Of a stretch of DNA of 64,000 bases, positions 53,988-63,140 are shown in pieces; the stretch's first letter is position 1; every line of letters begins with the position of its first letter. This DNA is from Flavobacterium aquatile LMG 4008 = ATCC 11947. Lineage in GTDB: Bacteria > Bacteroidota > Bacteroidia > Flavobacteriales > Flavobacteriaceae. Below the pieces are notes generated by a model, which worked only from the letters and a program-made list of their open reading frames with translations, made no database searches and was not told the DNA's origin. The position numbers were made by a program, and so were the translations under genes. The stretch lies in NCBI RefSeq assembly GCF_000757385.1, contig NZ_JRHH01000001.1, positions 186,001 through 250,000 on the forward strand. Direction: 5' to 3'.

Positions 53988-56462
53988 ATGAATGAATTTA
54001 TGATTTATGTGCCAATAATTATGGCAATAATCGGTCTGCTTTTTATGGCAGCCAAAAGAGCTTGGGTTTTAAAACAAGATGCCGGCGATGGTAAAATGAA
54101 AGAGATTTCAGATTACATCTACGAAGGTGCATTAGCTTTCCTAAAAGCCGAATACAGATTATTAGCAATATTTGTAGTTTTAGCAAGTATTGTATTAGCT
54201 GGAATTTCATTTGTAGTTCCAACTACTCATATATTAATAGTAGTAGCTTTCGTTTTCGGAGCATTTTTCTCGGCTTTAGCTGGAAATATGGGTATGAAAA
54301 TCGCTACAAAAACGAATGTTAGAACAACACAGGCTGCGCGAACAAGCTTGCCTCAAGCATTAAAAGTTTCATTTGGTGGTGGAACAGTTATGGGATTAGG
54401 AGTTGCAGGTCTTGCAGTTCTTGGTTTAACTGGTTTCTTTATTATCTTATTTCAATTTTTCATGAAAGGTGTTTGGACTTCAACCGAAGACATGACTATC
54501 GTTCTTGAAACTTTAGCTGGTTTCTCTCTTGGAGCAGAATCAATCGCTCTTTTCGCAAGAGTTGGTGGTGGAATTTACACAAAAGCGGCTGATGTTGGTG
54601 CCGATTTAGTTGGTAAAGTTGAAGCAGGAATTCCAGAGGATGATCCAAGAAATCCTGCAACAATTGCAGATAACGTTGGTGATAACGTAGGTGACGTTGC
54701 TGGAATGGGCGCCGATTTATTTGGTTCTTATGTAGCAACAGTTTTGGCTGCAATGGTTCTTGGTAACTACGTTATTAAAGATATGGGCGGAAATATTCAA
54801 GACGCTTTTGGCGGAATTGGACCAATTTTATTGCCAATGTCAATTGCAGGTTTCGGAATTCTATTCTCTATCATCGGAACAATGTTAGTTAAAATTTCAA
54901 GTGATGATGCTAAAGAAAAACAAGTTCAAGGTGCATTAAATGTTGGAAACTGGGTTTCTATTGTTTTAACTGCAATCTCTTGTTATGCTTTAGTAAAATA
55001 TATGCTTCCAGAAGTTATGCAAATGGAATTCTACGGTGAAGGATTAAAAGAAATTTCTTCAATGAGAGTTTTCTATGCAACAATTGTTGGTTTAGTGGTT
55101 GGTGGAGTTATCTCTTCAGTAACCGAATATTATACAGGTTTAGGTACAAAACCAGTATTAGCAATCGTTCAAAAATCGTCAACCGGTGCTGGAACAAACG
55201 TAATCGCTGGTTTAGCTACGGGTATGATTTCTACTTTCCCAACAGTATTATTATTTGCTGGTGCAATTTGGGCTTCTTATGCTTTTGCAGGTTTCTACGG
55301 AGTTGCTCTTGCTGCTTCAGCAATGATGGCTACAACAGCAATGCAATTAGCAATTGATGCTTTCGGACCAATTTCTGATAACGCTGGTGGAATTGCCGAA
55401 ATGAGTGAATTACCAAAAGAAGTTCGTACTCGTACAGACATCTTGGATTCAGTTGGTAACACAACTGCTGCAACAGGAAAAGGTTTCGCAATCGCTTCTG
55501 CAGCATTAACATCCTTAGCATTATTTGCTGCTTATGTAACATTTACAGGAATTGATGGTATCAATATTTTCAAAGCTCCAGTATTAGCAATGTTATTCGT
55601 TGGTGGAATGATTCCTGTAGTTTTCTCTGCATTAGCAATGAACTCTGTAGGTAAAGCTGCAATGGATATGGTATATGAAGTACGTCGTCAGTTCAAAGAA
55701 ATTCCAGGAATTATGGAAGGAACTGGAAAACCTGAATATGGTAAATGTGTAGAAATTTCTACTAAAGCTGCTTTACGCGAAATGATGTTGCCTGGAGTTT
55801 TAACAATCGGTTTCCCAATTGCAATTGTACTTTTAGGTAAATTAGTGTACGGAGATAATAACCAATTAATAGCCGAAATGTTAGGTGGATATATGGCTGG
55901 AGTTACCGTTTCTGGTGTACTTTGGGCTGTGTTCCAAAACAATGCTGGTGGTGCGTGGGATAATGCTAAAAAATCTTTCGAAGCTGGAGTTATGATTAAC
56001 GGTGAAATGACATACAAAGGTTCTGATGCGCATAAAGCAGCAGTAACTGGTGATACTGTTGGTGATCCATTTAAAGATACTTCTGGTCCATCGATGAATA
56101 TCTTAATCAAATTAACATGTTTAATTGGTTTAGTAATTGCGCCAATTTTAGGAAATGGTCATTCAGATGAAGCTAAAAAAGCATCTTGTTGTACTGAAAT
56201 GTCAGCTCAATGTTTTTCGATGTCTAAAGAAGAATGTATCGCTAAAGGTTGTACTAGCACAACTTGCGAACACATGAATGATGCAACAACTGAAGTTAAA
56301 AAAGAAATTACTAAAGAAGTTGCTATCGAAAAAGTAAATGTTGATGGTAAAGTTAAAGCTACAATCACAACTACTTCAAATGATGGTGCACCAACTACTG
56401 AAACATTTGAAGGAACTGAAGCAGAAGTTTCAGCAAAAATAGAAGAGTTCAAAAAGAAATAA
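53988..56462 (+). CDS. hppA: Membrane-bound ion-translocating pyrophosphatase with Cys-rich C-terminal tail
   Basis: An 824-aa protein from the Met at 53988; an upstream ATG at 53940 lies right behind the ppa terminator and is less likely. About 16 TM helices are expected. Signature motifs: GGGIYTKAADVGADLVGKVEAGIPEDDPRNPATIADNVGDNVGDVAG, DAFGPISDNAGGIAEM, and VGNTTAATGKGFAIASAA. The Ala in NTTAA indicates the K-dependent class, which includes Na- and H-pumping members. The last ~100 residues (from about 725) are a soluble extension with Cys pairs (ASCCTEMSAQCFSM, CIAKGCTSTTCEH) and a Thr/Lys-rich end not seen in standard family members. Confidence 0.94.
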   Translation: MNEFMIYVPIIMAIIGLLFMAAKRAWVLKQDAGDGKMKEISDYIYEGALAFLKAEYRLLAIFVVLASIVLAGISFVVPTTHILIVVAFVFGAFFSALAGNMGMKIATKTNVRTTQAARTSLPQALKVSFGGGTVMGLGVAGLAVLGLTGFFIILFQFFMKGVWTSTEDMTIVLETLAGFSLGAESIALFARVGGGIYTKAADVGADLVGKVEAGIPEDDPRNPATIADNVGDNVGDVAGMGADLFGSYVATVLAAMVLGNYVIKDMGGNIQDAFGGIGPILLPMSIAGFGILFSIIGTMLVKISSDDAKEKQVQGALNVGNWVSIVLTAISCYALVKYMLPEVMQMEFYGEGLKEISSMRVFYATIVGLVVGGVISSVTEYYTGLGTKPVLAIVQKSSTGAGTNVIAGLATGMISTFPTVLLFAGAIWASYAFAGFYGVALAASAMMATTAMQLAIDAFGPISDNAGGIAEMSELPKEVRTRTDILDSVGNTTAATGKGFAIASAALTSLALFAAYVTFTGIDGINIFKAPVLAMLFVGGMIPVVFSALAMNSVGKAAMDMVYEVRRQFKEIPGIMEGTGKPEYGKCVEISTKAALREMMLPGVLTIGFPIAIVLLGKLVYGDNNQLIAEMLGGYMAGVTVSGVLWAVFQNNAGGAWDNAKKSFEAGVMINGEMTYKGSDAHKAAVTGDTVGDPFKDTSGPSMNILIKLTCLIGLVIAPILGNGHSDEAKKASCCTEMSAQCFSMSKEECIAKGCTSTTCEHMNDATTEVKKEITKEVAIEKVNVDGKVKATITTTSNDGAPTTETFEGTEAEVSAKIEEFKKK

Positions 56463-56485
56463 GTTTTTCTTTTTTACTAAATATA

Positions 56486-56511
56486 AAATGCCTTACGAAA
56501 GTGAGGCATTT
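56486..56511 (+). terminator. Terminator of the membrane pyrophosphatase gene
   Basis: AAATGCCTTAC, GAAA, GTGAGGCATTT: an 11-bp stem with one G-T pair, a GNRA tetraloop and a T run. It lies 23 bp after the stop. Confidence 0.92.
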
Positions 56512-56559
56512 TTTTATGGTTTTTTATGTAAATTTAGCCATTGATAATTACGAATATTT

Positions 56560-58833
56560 ATGTCTAAAAAACTCACATTTTTATTATTTCTAATAGTTTC
56601 TGTTTCGTTTTCTCAGAATCAATTGCCGTTGATTCCTCAACCTCAATCTTTAAAATTGGAAAGCGGAAATTTTATTTTAAATGAAAAGACAGTAATTTAT
56701 TCCAATCGAAAAGATTCTTTTGAAGCAAATTATTTGAAAGTAGTCATAAAACAACAGACAGGTTTTGATTTAAAAATTGTATCGAATTCTAAAGAAAGTA
56801 ATGAAATTTCATTACAACTTTTTGATGATCAAAAACAGTTTTTAGCAGATGAAGCTTATCAATTAAATATCAAAAAAAATGTAATTTTTATTGTCGCAGA
56901 TAAAAATAAAGGTCTTTTCTACGGAATTCAAACTCTTTCTCAACTGCTTCCATTAGAAAAATCATCCGAAATTAAACTTACTTGTTTAACTATAACAGAC
57001 GAACCCAAATACGCGTGGCGCGGTATGCACCTCGATTGTGCCAGACATTTTTTCCCGAAAGAGTTCGTTAAAAAATACATCGATTATCTCGCCATGTACA
57101 AAATGAATACCTTTCATTGGCATCTTACAGACGATCAAGGTTGGCGTATCGAAATTAAAAAATACCCAAAACTTACCGAAGTTGGTGCATGGCGAAATGG
57201 TTCCATGATTGGACATTATTCCGACCAAAAATTTGATGATAAACGATACGGCGGATTTTACACTCAAGATGATATTAAAGAAATTGTCGCTTACGCAAAT
57301 CAACGGCACATCACCATAATTCCAGAAATAGAAATGCCTGGTCACGCAGTTGCGGCATTGGCATCGTATCCTGAATTTTCATGCACAGGAGGACCATTTG
57401 AAGTTGGGAAAATTTGGGGTGTTTTAGATGATGTTTTTTGTCCAAAAGACGAAACTTTTACGTTTTTAGAAAATGTTTTATCCGAAGTAATAGTTTTGTT
57501 TCCATCTAATTATATTCATATTGGTGGTGATGAATCTCCAAAAGTGCGTTGGAAAGTCTGTCCAAATTGCCAAAAACGAATCAAAGACGAAAACTTAAAA
57601 GACGAACACGAATTGCAAAGTTATTTTATTCAAAGAATCGAGAAATTTGTAAATTCTAAAGGTCGAAAAATAATTGGTTGGGATGAAATTCTCGAAGGCG
57701 GATTGGCTCCAAACGCAGCAGTCATGAGTTGGCGTGGAACCGAAGGCGGAATTGCAGCTGCCAAACAAAAACATTTTGTTGTAATGTCTCCAGGTTCACA
57801 TTGTTATTTTGATCATTATCAAGGTGAGCCAAAAAACGAACCAATTGCTTTTGGCGGATATACAACGGTTGAAAAAGTCTATTCGTTTAATCCAACTCCA
57901 AAAGAATTATCAGCAGATGAAGCCAAATATATTCTCGGCGCACAAGCCAATCTTTGGACCGAATACATAGAAACTCCAAGTCATGCTGAGTATATGATTT
58001 TTCCGAGAATGTTGGCGTTGTCTGAAGTTGTTTGGGGAACTTCAAATCCAGAAAAGTTTGCCGATTTTCAAAATAGGATGATTCAACATTTTGATGTTTT
58101 CGATAAAAAAGGAATCAATTATAGTAAATCGATTTTTGAAATTACTACAAAAGTAAATCCTTCTACTTCTGGAAACGGAGTAGGATTCGAATTAAAATCG
58201 GCCAATAACTCTAACGGAATTCGATACACTACCGATGGTTCGACTCCAAATTCAAGTTCAATTCAATATTTCAATCCAATTGAAATCACAAAGGGTCAAA
58301 CTATAAAAGCAGCATTATTTGAAAATGAAAAACAGAAAAGTGCGGCAATTGAACAGCGATTTTATTGGAGTAAAGCAGTTGGAAAAAAGATAACTTTAGT
58401 AAATCAACCACATGAAAATTATAGTATCGGTGGCGCATTAACTTTGGTTGATGGAATTATTGGAAATCGAAGTAAATTCGGTCGTGATTGGCTAGGTTTT
58501 TCAGGTAAAGATTTGAATGCTGTAATTGATTTAGGTGAAGCACAAACTATATATAAAGTCAAGCTTTGCGTTTTAGAAAGTCAAGGAAGTTGGATTTATT
58601 TTCCAAAGAAAATTGAAGTTTTAATTTCTTATGATGGGCAAGATTTTGAAAGTGTTGCCCAAATCAATTCATCAGAAATTAAAGATGTAAAAGGTGAAGT
58701 TGTGTTGAAAGTTAAATCAAAGAAAGCTCAGTTTATAAAAGTAATAGCAACTAATTTAGGTAAGATATCAGATGGAAATCCAGGCGCAGGCTCAGATGCT
58801 TGGTTGTTTGTTGACGAAATTGGTGTAGAATAA
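56560..58833 (+). CDS. GH20 beta-N-acetylhexosaminidase
   Basis: A 757-aa exported enzyme that removes terminal GlcNAc/GalNAc. Signal peptide (LLFLIVSVSFS|Q). A GH20b N-domain (LIPQPQSLKLESGNFILNEK) precedes the catalytic barrel with RGMHLDCARHFFP, FHWHLTDDQGWRIEIKKYP, PEIEMPGHAVAAL and the catalytic pair Asp324-Glu325 in HIGGDESPK. Then come a chitobiase C-terminal-like domain (IRYTTDGSTPNSSSIQYF, ~540-600) and a discoidin/F5-8-like carbohydrate-binding domain (~620-757). It is first in a four-gene operon; the next gene starts 12 bp later. Confidence 0.95.
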   Translation: MSKKLTFLLFLIVSVSFSQNQLPLIPQPQSLKLESGNFILNEKTVIYSNRKDSFEANYLKVVIKQQTGFDLKIVSNSKESNEISLQLFDDQKQFLADEAYQLNIKKNVIFIVADKNKGLFYGIQTLSQLLPLEKSSEIKLTCLTITDEPKYAWRGMHLDCARHFFPKEFVKKYIDYLAMYKMNTFHWHLTDDQGWRIEIKKYPKLTEVGAWRNGSMIGHYSDQKFDDKRYGGFYTQDDIKEIVAYANQRHITIIPEIEMPGHAVAALASYPEFSCTGGPFEVGKIWGVLDDVFCPKDETFTFLENVLSEVIVLFPSNYIHIGGDESPKVRWKVCPNCQKRIKDENLKDEHELQSYFIQRIEKFVNSKGRKIIGWDEILEGGLAPNAAVMSWRGTEGGIAAAKQKHFVVMSPGSHCYFDHYQGEPKNEPIAFGGYTTVEKVYSFNPTPKELSADEAKYILGAQANLWTEYIETPSHAEYMIFPRMLALSEVVWGTSNPEKFADFQNRMIQHFDVFDKKGINYSKSIFEITTKVNPSTSGNGVGFELKSANNSNGIRYTTDGSTPNSSSIQYFNPIEITKGQTIKAALFENEKQKSAAIEQRFYWSKAVGKKITLVNQPHENYSIGGALTLVDGIIGNRSKFGRDWLGFSGKDLNAVIDLGEAQTIYKVKLCVLESQGSWIYFPKKIEVLISYDGQDFESVAQINSSEIKDVKGEVVLKVKSKKAQFIKVIATNLGKISDGNPGAGSDAWLFVDEIGVE

Positions 58834-58845
58834 AAAAATAAAAGT

Positions 58846-59838
58846 ATGGCAAATCGTAGAGATTTTATAAAAACCGCTGCAATTGGTTCGGTGGCAATGG
58901 CTTTAAATTCGTTCAAATCTAACGAAGATGAAATTCCATTTTTTGATGGAAAAGTAAATAAACCAATCGTTATTTCTACCTGGAATTTTGGAGTCAAAGC
59001 CAATGGCGCAGCTTGGGAAATTCTAAAAAATAACGGTCGCGCACTCGATGCTGTAGAAGCTGGAGTTAAAATTCCAGAAGGCGATCCAACAGAAAGAAGC
59101 GTTGGTTATGGCGGCCGACCAGACAGAGATGGACGAGTTACTCTCGACGCTTGTATTATGGACGAAAATGCTAATATTGGTTCAGTCGCATGTTTAGAAC
59201 ATATTAAGCATCCTATTTCTGTGGCGCGAGCTGTGATGGAAAAAACACCACATGTAATGTTAGTAGGTGATGGCGCATTACAATTTGCACTTTCTCAAGG
59301 ATTTCAAAAAGAAAATTTACTAGTTGAAGATTCAGAAAAAGAATGGAAAGAATGGCTCAAAACCAGTCATTACAAACCCATTGCAAACATTGAAAATCAC
59401 GATACAATTGGAATGATTGCACTTGATAGTTCAGGAAACTTGTCTGGCGCGTGTACCACAAGTGGCATGGCTTTTAAAATGCACGGACGCGTTGGTGATT
59501 CGCCAATTATTGGAGCTGGATTGTATGTTGATAACGAAATTGGAGCAGCAACTGCAACTGGTCACGGCGAAGAAGTGATAAGAATTTCGGGTTGTCATTT
59601 GGTTGTAGAATTGATGCGTCAAGGAAAATCACCTCAAAAAGCGTGCGAAGAAGCGGTTTCCAGAATTGTAAAACTGACGAAAAATAGAGGTAAAAACCTT
59701 AAAGATATTCAAGTTGGTTTTATCGCTTTAAATAAAAAAGGTGAGTATGGTTCGTATTGCATTCAAGGTGGATTTAATTATGCTGTGAACCAAACTTCTG
59801 GAAATAAATTGGTCGATGCTGATTACTTTTTAAAATAA
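58846..59838 (+). CDS. N4-(beta-N-acetylglucosaminyl)-L-asparaginase (glycosylasparaginase), Tat-exported
   Basis: A 330-aa Ntn-hydrolase that cleaves GlcNAc-Asn. The N-terminus NRRDFIKTAAIGSVAMAL is a twin-arginine signal, so it is exported folded. The autocleavage site NHDTIGMIALD has Thr187 as nucleophile. SGACTTSGMAFKMHGRVGDSPIIGAGLYVDNEIGAATATGHGE is the typical substrate-binding region. Its neighbours release GlcNAc and mannose from the same type of glycan. Plain isoaspartyl peptidase activity is a less likely alternative. The stop overlaps the start of cutC (TAATG). Confidence 0.93.
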   Translation: MANRRDFIKTAAIGSVAMALNSFKSNEDEIPFFDGKVNKPIVISTWNFGVKANGAAWEILKNNGRALDAVEAGVKIPEGDPTERSVGYGGRPDRDGRVTLDACIMDENANIGSVACLEHIKHPISVARAVMEKTPHVMLVGDGALQFALSQGFQKENLLVEDSEKEWKEWLKTSHYKPIANIENHDTIGMIALDSSGNLSGACTTSGMAFKMHGRVGDSPIIGAGLYVDNEIGAATATGHGEEVIRISGCHLVVELMRQGKSPQKACEEAVSRIVKLTKNRGKNLKDIQVGFIALNKKGEYGSYCIQGGFNYAVNQTSGNKLVDADYFLK

Positions 59839-60506
59839 TGAACCAACTAGAGATTGCTTGCTTTAATGTTGAATCTGCTGTAATCGCCCAAGAAAATGGA
59901 GCCGATAGAGTAGAACTTTGCGCTTCAATTGAAGTTGGCGGCACTACACCAGATTTTGAAATTACCAAAAAAATAAAAGAATTAATTAACATCGATTTGA
60001 ATGTGATGATTCGACCACGAGGTGGAAATTTCGTTTATTCTGATGCTGAATTTAATCAAATGAAACTAGAAGTAATCGAATTCAAAAAGCTAAATGTAAA
60101 CGGATTTGTTTTCGGGATTTTGAATGAAGATAATTCGATAAATATCATTCAAAATACAGAATTAGTGAATCTGGCCAAACCATTTACGTGTACTTTTCAT
60201 CGTGCTTTTGATGAAGTTTCACATGTTTTTCAATCGCTAGAAGAAATTATTGAATGTGGATTTCAAACCATTTTAACTTCAGGACAAATGCCAAATGTTG
60301 TTGAAGGTGCAAATAGATTAGCAGAATTAGTTTCTAAAGCAAATAAACGAATAACGATAATGCCTGGCGGAGGTTTACGTGCTTCAAATCTTAATTCTAT
60401 TCAAGAAAAGACAAGAGCAGCTTTCTATCATTCTTCTGCTATTACAAACGGATCTGAAACTGCAAATCCCGATGAAATTACAGCATTAAAATCAATTTTG
60501 AAATGA
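59838..60506 (+). CDS. cutC: CutC-family TIM-barrel protein
   Basis: A 222-aa cytoplasmic protein. Family motifs: LEIACFNVESAVIAQENGADRVELCASIEVGGTTPDFE, VMIRPRGGNFVYSDAEF, TFHRAFDEV, ILTSGQ and ITIMPGGGLRASN. CutC was linked to copper tolerance in E. coli, but the evidence is disputed and the enzymatic activity is uncertain. It overlaps both neighbours (1 bp with the asparaginase, 4 bp with the mannosidase), so it is translated with glycan-degrading enzymes and is far from the metal genes at the left. A role in sugar handling is an inference from this setting. Confidence 0.93.
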   Translation: MNQLEIACFNVESAVIAQENGADRVELCASIEVGGTTPDFEITKKIKELINIDLNVMIRPRGGNFVYSDAEFNQMKLEVIEFKKLNVNGFVFGILNEDNSINIIQNTELVNLAKPFTCTFHRAFDEVSHVFQSLEEIIECGFQTILTSGQMPNVVEGANRLAELVSKANKRITIMPGGGLRASNLNSIQEKTRAAFYHSSAITNGSETANPDEITALKSILK

Positions 60507-62980
60507 AAAATATTTTGATGAAATCGTTATTTTTATTTCTTATTCCATTGCTTTTATGGTCTCAAAATAGCGAACGTAATTTAAGTTTAGAAAACTGGAA
60601 ATTCCAAAAAAAAGGCGATTCTAATTTGCTTCAAGCGACAGTTCCTGGAACAGTTCACACCGATTTATTAGCCAATAAAATAATTCCAGATCCATTTTTG
60701 GGAACAAATGAAAAGCAATTACAATGGATTGAAAACGAAGATTGGGAATATGAAACTACATTTTCTTTATCAGAATCGGAATTAAAAAATCAAAATATCG
60801 ATTTGATATTTGAAGGTTTAGATACTTATGCAACAGTTTTTTTAAACGGAAAATTACTTTTAGAAACCGATAATATGTTTCGAACTTGGAACACATCTGT
60901 AAAAAACAAATTGCAAAAAGGAGAAAATCATCTTAAAATAGTATTCAAATCGGCAGTGAATTTTGGAAAAGAAGAAGCTAAAAAATTGCCGTATGTTTTA
61001 CCGGGCGACGAGAAAGTTTTTACAAGAAAAGCGCAATATCAATACGGTTGGGATTGGGGTCCGAGATTTGTTACTGCTGGAATTTACAGACCAATTAAAC
61101 TTCATTTTTGGAATAATTTAAAAATTGAAACTATTCGCTACGAGCAAAATAGTTTAACCGATGAATTGGCAAAACTCAATTTTATAATCACGCTGAATTG
61201 TCAAAAAGATGGAGATTATAATTTGAAAATCAATGATGAAACTTCGCGTTTTAATTTGAAGAAAGGTATAAATAAAATTCAATTTCCTTTTGAAATTTTA
61301 AATCCAAAACGTTGGTGGACGAATGGTTTAGGTGAAGCTAATTTGTATTCTTTTCAAATTAATGTTTTGGAAAATGATAAAATTGTTGATAGTAAAAAGT
61401 TAAATATCGGCTTACGAACTATTGAATTAATTCAGGAAAAAGATAAAATCGGAACTAGTTTTTACATAAAATTAAACGGAATTCCAGTCTTTATGAAAGG
61501 TGCGAATTACATTCCGCCAGATAGTTTTTTACCAAGAGTTTCTGATTCTGTTTATAAAAATATTGTGAAAAATGCCGTCGATGTAAATATGAATATGCTA
61601 CGAGTTTGGGGCGGAGGCGTTTATGCAGAGGATATATTTTATGATGAATGTGATAAAAACGGAATACTAGTTTGGCAAGATTTTATGTTTGCTTGCGCGA
61701 TGTTTCCGGGTGATGAAAAGTTTATTGAAAATGTAAAAAATGAAGTTATTGATAATGTAAACCGTTTGCAAAATCACGCCAGTATTGCACTTTGGTGTGG
61801 TAATAACGAAAGTGACGAAGGTTGGAAAAATTGGGGTTGGCAAAAGCAATACAAGTATTCGGTACAAGATTCTACTAAGATTTGGAACGATTACGGCAGA
61901 TTATTTCATGACGTAATTCCAAAAACTTTAGACAGTTTACTTTCTAAGGAAAAGAATATTTATTGGCCATCATCGCCATCGATTGGTTGGGGAAAAAAGG
62001 AAAGTTTACTGCAAGGCGATTCGCATTATTGGGGAATTTGGTGGGGAAAAGAACCGTTTGAAAACTACGAGAGAAAAGTGGGTCGATTTATGAGTGAATA
62101 CGGTTTTCAAGGAATGCCCAATTTGAAAACGTTTAAAAAATTTGCATCAAATGAAGAGTTGAATTTGACTTCAGAATCTGTGAAATCACATCAAAAACAT
62201 GGAACTGGATATGAAACAATTAATGAATATATGGTACGCGATTACAATGTTCCGAAATTATTTGAAGATTATATTTATGTTTCGCAATTGCTACAAGCGG
62301 ATGGAATGAAAACAGCAATTGAAGCACATCGACGAGCCAAACCTAATTGTATGGGAACTTTATATTGGCAATTGAATGATTGCTGGCCAGTTACTTCATG
62401 GAGTTCGGTGGATTATTTTGGAAATTGGAAAGCTCTTCATTATCAAGTGAGAAAGAGTTTTGAGAATTTGTTGATTTCTGTTGATGAAGACGAATTGAAT
62501 TATAAAATTTATCTAGTAAATGATTCTCTTGAAAATTTTGGTGGAAATTTTTATTTTGATTTACTTGACTTCAATGGAAACAAATTATGGAGTTCAAATG
62601 TCGTCGCTGTTGTTCCAGCCAATTCTTCTTTGATTCATTTTGAGATTTCTAAGAAAGCATTTGAGGCGTTTAATTTGAAGGAAGTTTTACTTTCTGTTCA
62701 TTTTAATTCACAAGACAAAATAGTTAATTCGCTTTACTATTTTGTGAAACCCAAAGACTTGAAACTTACAAAACCATCAATTAAAATCAATAAAATTGAC
62801 GATGTAACTATTGAGGTTTCAAGTGATGTTTTGGCTAAAAATGTTTATTTATCTAGTGATGAAAATACTTTTTTTAGCGATAATTATTTTGATGTTTTAC
62901 CAAATGAAAAAGTGATTGTAAAACTCTCGAAACCAGTTAAAAATATTGTTGTAAAATCGTTATTTGATACTTTAAAATAA
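60503..62980 (+). CDS. GH2 beta-mannosidase
   Basis: An 825-aa exported enzyme that removes terminal beta-mannose, for example from Man-beta1,4-GlcNAc. Signal peptide (FLFLIPLLLWS|Q). A sugar-binding domain (TVPGTVHTDLLANKIIPDPFLGTNEKQLQWIENEDWEYE) is followed by an Ig-like domain and the GH2 barrel: FMKGANYIPPDSFLPR, MLRVWGGGVYAEDIFYDECDKNGILVWQDFMFACAMFP, acid/base Glu436 in WCGNNESDEG and nucleophile Glu532 in FMSEYGFQG. The start overlaps cutC by ATGA. Last gene of the operon. Confidence 0.95.
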   Translation: MKNILMKSLFLFLIPLLLWSQNSERNLSLENWKFQKKGDSNLLQATVPGTVHTDLLANKIIPDPFLGTNEKQLQWIENEDWEYETTFSLSESELKNQNIDLIFEGLDTYATVFLNGKLLLETDNMFRTWNTSVKNKLQKGENHLKIVFKSAVNFGKEEAKKLPYVLPGDEKVFTRKAQYQYGWDWGPRFVTAGIYRPIKLHFWNNLKIETIRYEQNSLTDELAKLNFIITLNCQKDGDYNLKINDETSRFNLKKGINKIQFPFEILNPKRWWTNGLGEANLYSFQINVLENDKIVDSKKLNIGLRTIELIQEKDKIGTSFYIKLNGIPVFMKGANYIPPDSFLPRVSDSVYKNIVKNAVDVNMNMLRVWGGGVYAEDIFYDECDKNGILVWQDFMFACAMFPGDEKFIENVKNEVIDNVNRLQNHASIALWCGNNESDEGWKNWGWQKQYKYSVQDSTKIWNDYGRLFHDVIPKTLDSLLSKEKNIYWPSSPSIGWGKKESLLQGDSHYWGIWWGKEPFENYERKVGRFMSEYGFQGMPNLKTFKKFASNEELNLTSESVKSHQKHGTGYETINEYMVRDYNVPKLFEDYIYVSQLLQADGMKTAIEAHRRAKPNCMGTLYWQLNDCWPVTSWSSVDYFGNWKALHYQVRKSFENLLISVDEDELNYKIYLVNDSLENFGGNFYFDLLDFNGNKLWSSNVVAVVPANSSLIHFEISKKAFEAFNLKEVLLSVHFNSQDKIVNSLYYFVKPKDLKLTKPSIKINKIDDVTIEVSSDVLAKNVYLSSDENTFFSDNYFDVLPNEKVIVKLSKPVKNIVVKSLFDTLK

Positions 62981-63023
62981 AGGTGTTTGGAACTTTGATA
63001 TTTACAAAAGACATTGGCTAATA

Positions 63024-63097
63024 TAGCCCTGATTGCAGTGGAAATAAAAAATGTCCCAATTGTTTTGGGACATTTTTTATTGCAACGGAAAGCAGGA
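63024..63097 (+). repeat. Two-armed dispersed repeat, copy 3 (14-bp hairpin)
   Basis: TAGCCCTGATTGCAGTGGAA and ATTGCAACGGAAAGCAGG enclose a perfect 14-bp stem (AAAAAATGTCCCAA / TTGGGACATTTTTT; 63046-63078) with a 5-nt loop. The hairpin could end transcription from both sides, after the mannosidase gene and after the convergent kinase gene. Confidence 0.85.
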
Positions 63098-63140
63098 AAA
63101 TGGACAACAAAAATGCCCAAGCCATTCGCTTCTAAATATT

